A stretch of 64,000 nt of DNA from Closterium sp. Naga37s-1. Its lineage: Eukaryota; Streptophyta; Zygnematophyceae; Desmidiales; Closteriaceae. The stretch lies in NCBI GenBank assembly GCA_947471745.1, contig CANJKZ010000549.1, positions 320,001-384,000 of the forward strand. Direction: 5' to 3'. The first letter of the stretch is position 1. Each line of letters opens with the position of its first letter. Of the stretch, positions 62,782 to 64,000 are shown piece by piece. Under the pieces are notes generated by a model. That model saw nothing but the letters and a program-made list of their open reading frames with translations, made no database searches and had not been told where the DNA came from. The translations under genes were made by a program, and so were the position numbers.

Positions 62782-64000
62782 GATTTGACCTCGTTAGCAC
62801 AACTACGCAGCACGTGGCGCATGTTTGAGCGTTGCTGGCCTTAAACTGCGCAAGGATAGGCCTGTGCGCAACATGTCACTGCGCCAACGTCTGGATGCCA
62901 TTTTTACCACTATTTCTTCACACAGTTCCCTACTACATCCTATTCCCTAGCCATAGGAACAGATTTGACCTCGTTAGCACAACTACGCAGCACGTGGCGC
63001 ATGTTCGTGCGTTTGCTGGCCTGAAACTGCGCAAGGATAGGCCTGTGCGCAACATGTCACTGCGCCAACGTCTGGATGCATTTTTTACCACTATTTCTTC
63101 ACACAGTTCCCTACTACATCCTATTCCATAGCCATAGGAACTGATTTGACCTCGTTAGCACAACTACGCAGCACGTGACGCATGTTTGTGCGTTTGCTAC
63201 CCTGAAACTGCGCAAGGATAGGCCTGTGCGCAACATGTCACTGCGCCAACGTCTGGATGACCTTTTTACCACTATTTCTTCACACAGTTCCCTACTACAT
63301 CCTATTCCCTAGCCATAGGAACAGATTTGATCTCGTTAGCACAACTATGCAGCACGTGGCGCATGTTTGTGCGTTTGCTGGCCTGAAACTGCGCAAGGAT
63401 AGGCCTGTGCGCAACATGTCACTGCGCCAACGTCTGGATGCCCTTTTTACCACTATTTCTTCACACAGTTCCCTACTACATCCTATTCCCTAGCCATAGG
63501 AACAGATTTGACCTCGTTAGCACAACCACGCAGCACGTGGCGCATGTTCGTGCGTTTGCTGGCCTGAAACTGCGCAAGGATAGGCCTGCGCGCAACATGT
63601 CACTGCGCCAACGTCTGGATGCCCTTTTTACCACTATTTCTTCACACAGTTCCCTACTAAATCCTACTCCCTAGCCATAGGAACTGATTTGACCTCGTTA
63701 GCACAACTACGCAGCACGTGGCGCATGTTTGTACGTTTGCTGGCCTGAAACTGCGCAAGGATAGGCCTGCGCGCAACATGTTACTGCGCCAACGTCTGGA
63801 TCCCCTTTTTACCACTATTTCTTCACACAGTTCCCTACTAAATCCTACTCCCTAGCCATAGGAACTTATTTGACCTCGTTAGCACAACTACGCAGCACGT
63901 GGCGCATGTTTGTGCGTTTGCTGGCCTGAAACTGCGCAAGGATAGGCCTGTGCGCAACATGTCACTGCGCCAACATCTGGATGCCCTTTTTACCACTATT
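62782..64000. repeat. 181-bp tandem satellite, running off the window
   Basis: Unit starts (GATTTGACCTCGTTAGCAC) at 62782, 62962, 63143, 63324, 63505, 63686 and 63867: six full copies and part of a seventh, period 180-181 bp. Units differ by few substitutions. Each contains GCAGCACGTGGCGCATGTT and AACGTCTGGAT. The 78-residue ORFs repeated here follow from the unit and are not genes. The length resembles many centromeric or nucleosome-sized satellites, but it could also be a subterminal repeat of the neighbouring transposon. Confidence 0.95.

Noticed and set aside
62832-63674. Repeated ~78-codon ORFs in the 181-bp satellite
   Set aside because: Same peptide generated by each unit; no start context or domain; best explained as satellite DNA.
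1-64000. tRNA, rRNA or bacterial-style operon features
   Set aside because: I saw no cloverleaf with an anticodon arm, no rRNA segments and no Shine-Dalgarno/operon structure; genes are spliced and eukaryotic.

Overview
This is nuclear DNA from a eukaryote with intron-rich, GC-rich genes and many repeats. The gene content suggests a green-lineage organism, probably a streptophyte (charophyte-grade alga or bryophyte). The signs are an SRFR1/TTC13-type TPR protein, a plant root-cap-type secreted protein, a TrmL-type tRNA methyltransferase and Ty1/Copia elements primed by initiator-Met tRNA. The species itself is inferred and not established. All introns called here are GT..AG, and exons were joined by hand with phase checks.

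Layout. (1) 1282-15871: a 24-exon SRFR1/TTC13-like gene whose exons join in frame into a predicted protein of 1112 residues; intron 10 holds a 3.3-kb CG-rich minisatellite. (2) 16501-31211: a tandem head-to-tail second copy with a frameshift in exon 2, a frame change in exon 3 and an in-frame TAA in its most conserved motif. It also holds a 2.9-kb 24-bp minisatellite and has lost a block of introns. (3) About 31859-35020: a SpoU/TrmL-type tRNA 2'-O-methyltransferase gene. (4) 37033-39661: a secreted Cys-rich root-cap-family gene; a 5'-defective, 3'-truncated duplicate lies at 41787-42939, and the duplication extends well upstream. (5) 42940-47200: gene-poor purine/pyrimidine-strand-biased low-complexity DNA. 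(6) 47340-54810: a young Ty1/Copia element (LTRs 134/135 identical, TSD GGAAA) killed by two stop codons and carrying a gag/pol frame change at a 13-G run. (7) 55955-62634: an intact 8-exon Plavaka-type transposase gene (887 residues). One intron is built of 80-bp repeats, and another carries a non-autonomous Copia-derived element with identical 180-bp LTRs (TSD GTCTT). (8) 62782-64000: a 181-bp tandem satellite running off the window.

The most unusual property is shared by all the host genes. Exons, or the exon part next to a splice site, are repeated in tandem inside the flanking introns as decayed pseudo-exons. A short palindrome of consensus TTTTGAG-KCGM-CTCAAAA lies 8-50 nt downstream of many of these 5' splice sites. 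Several minisatellites have a splice donor or acceptor, or exon sequence, inside the repeat unit. Together these suggest a local duplication process focused on exon-intron borders.

Limits: no alignment, transcript or database search was possible. Family names rest on recognised motifs, exon borders on splice consensus and phase, and repeat counts are by eye.
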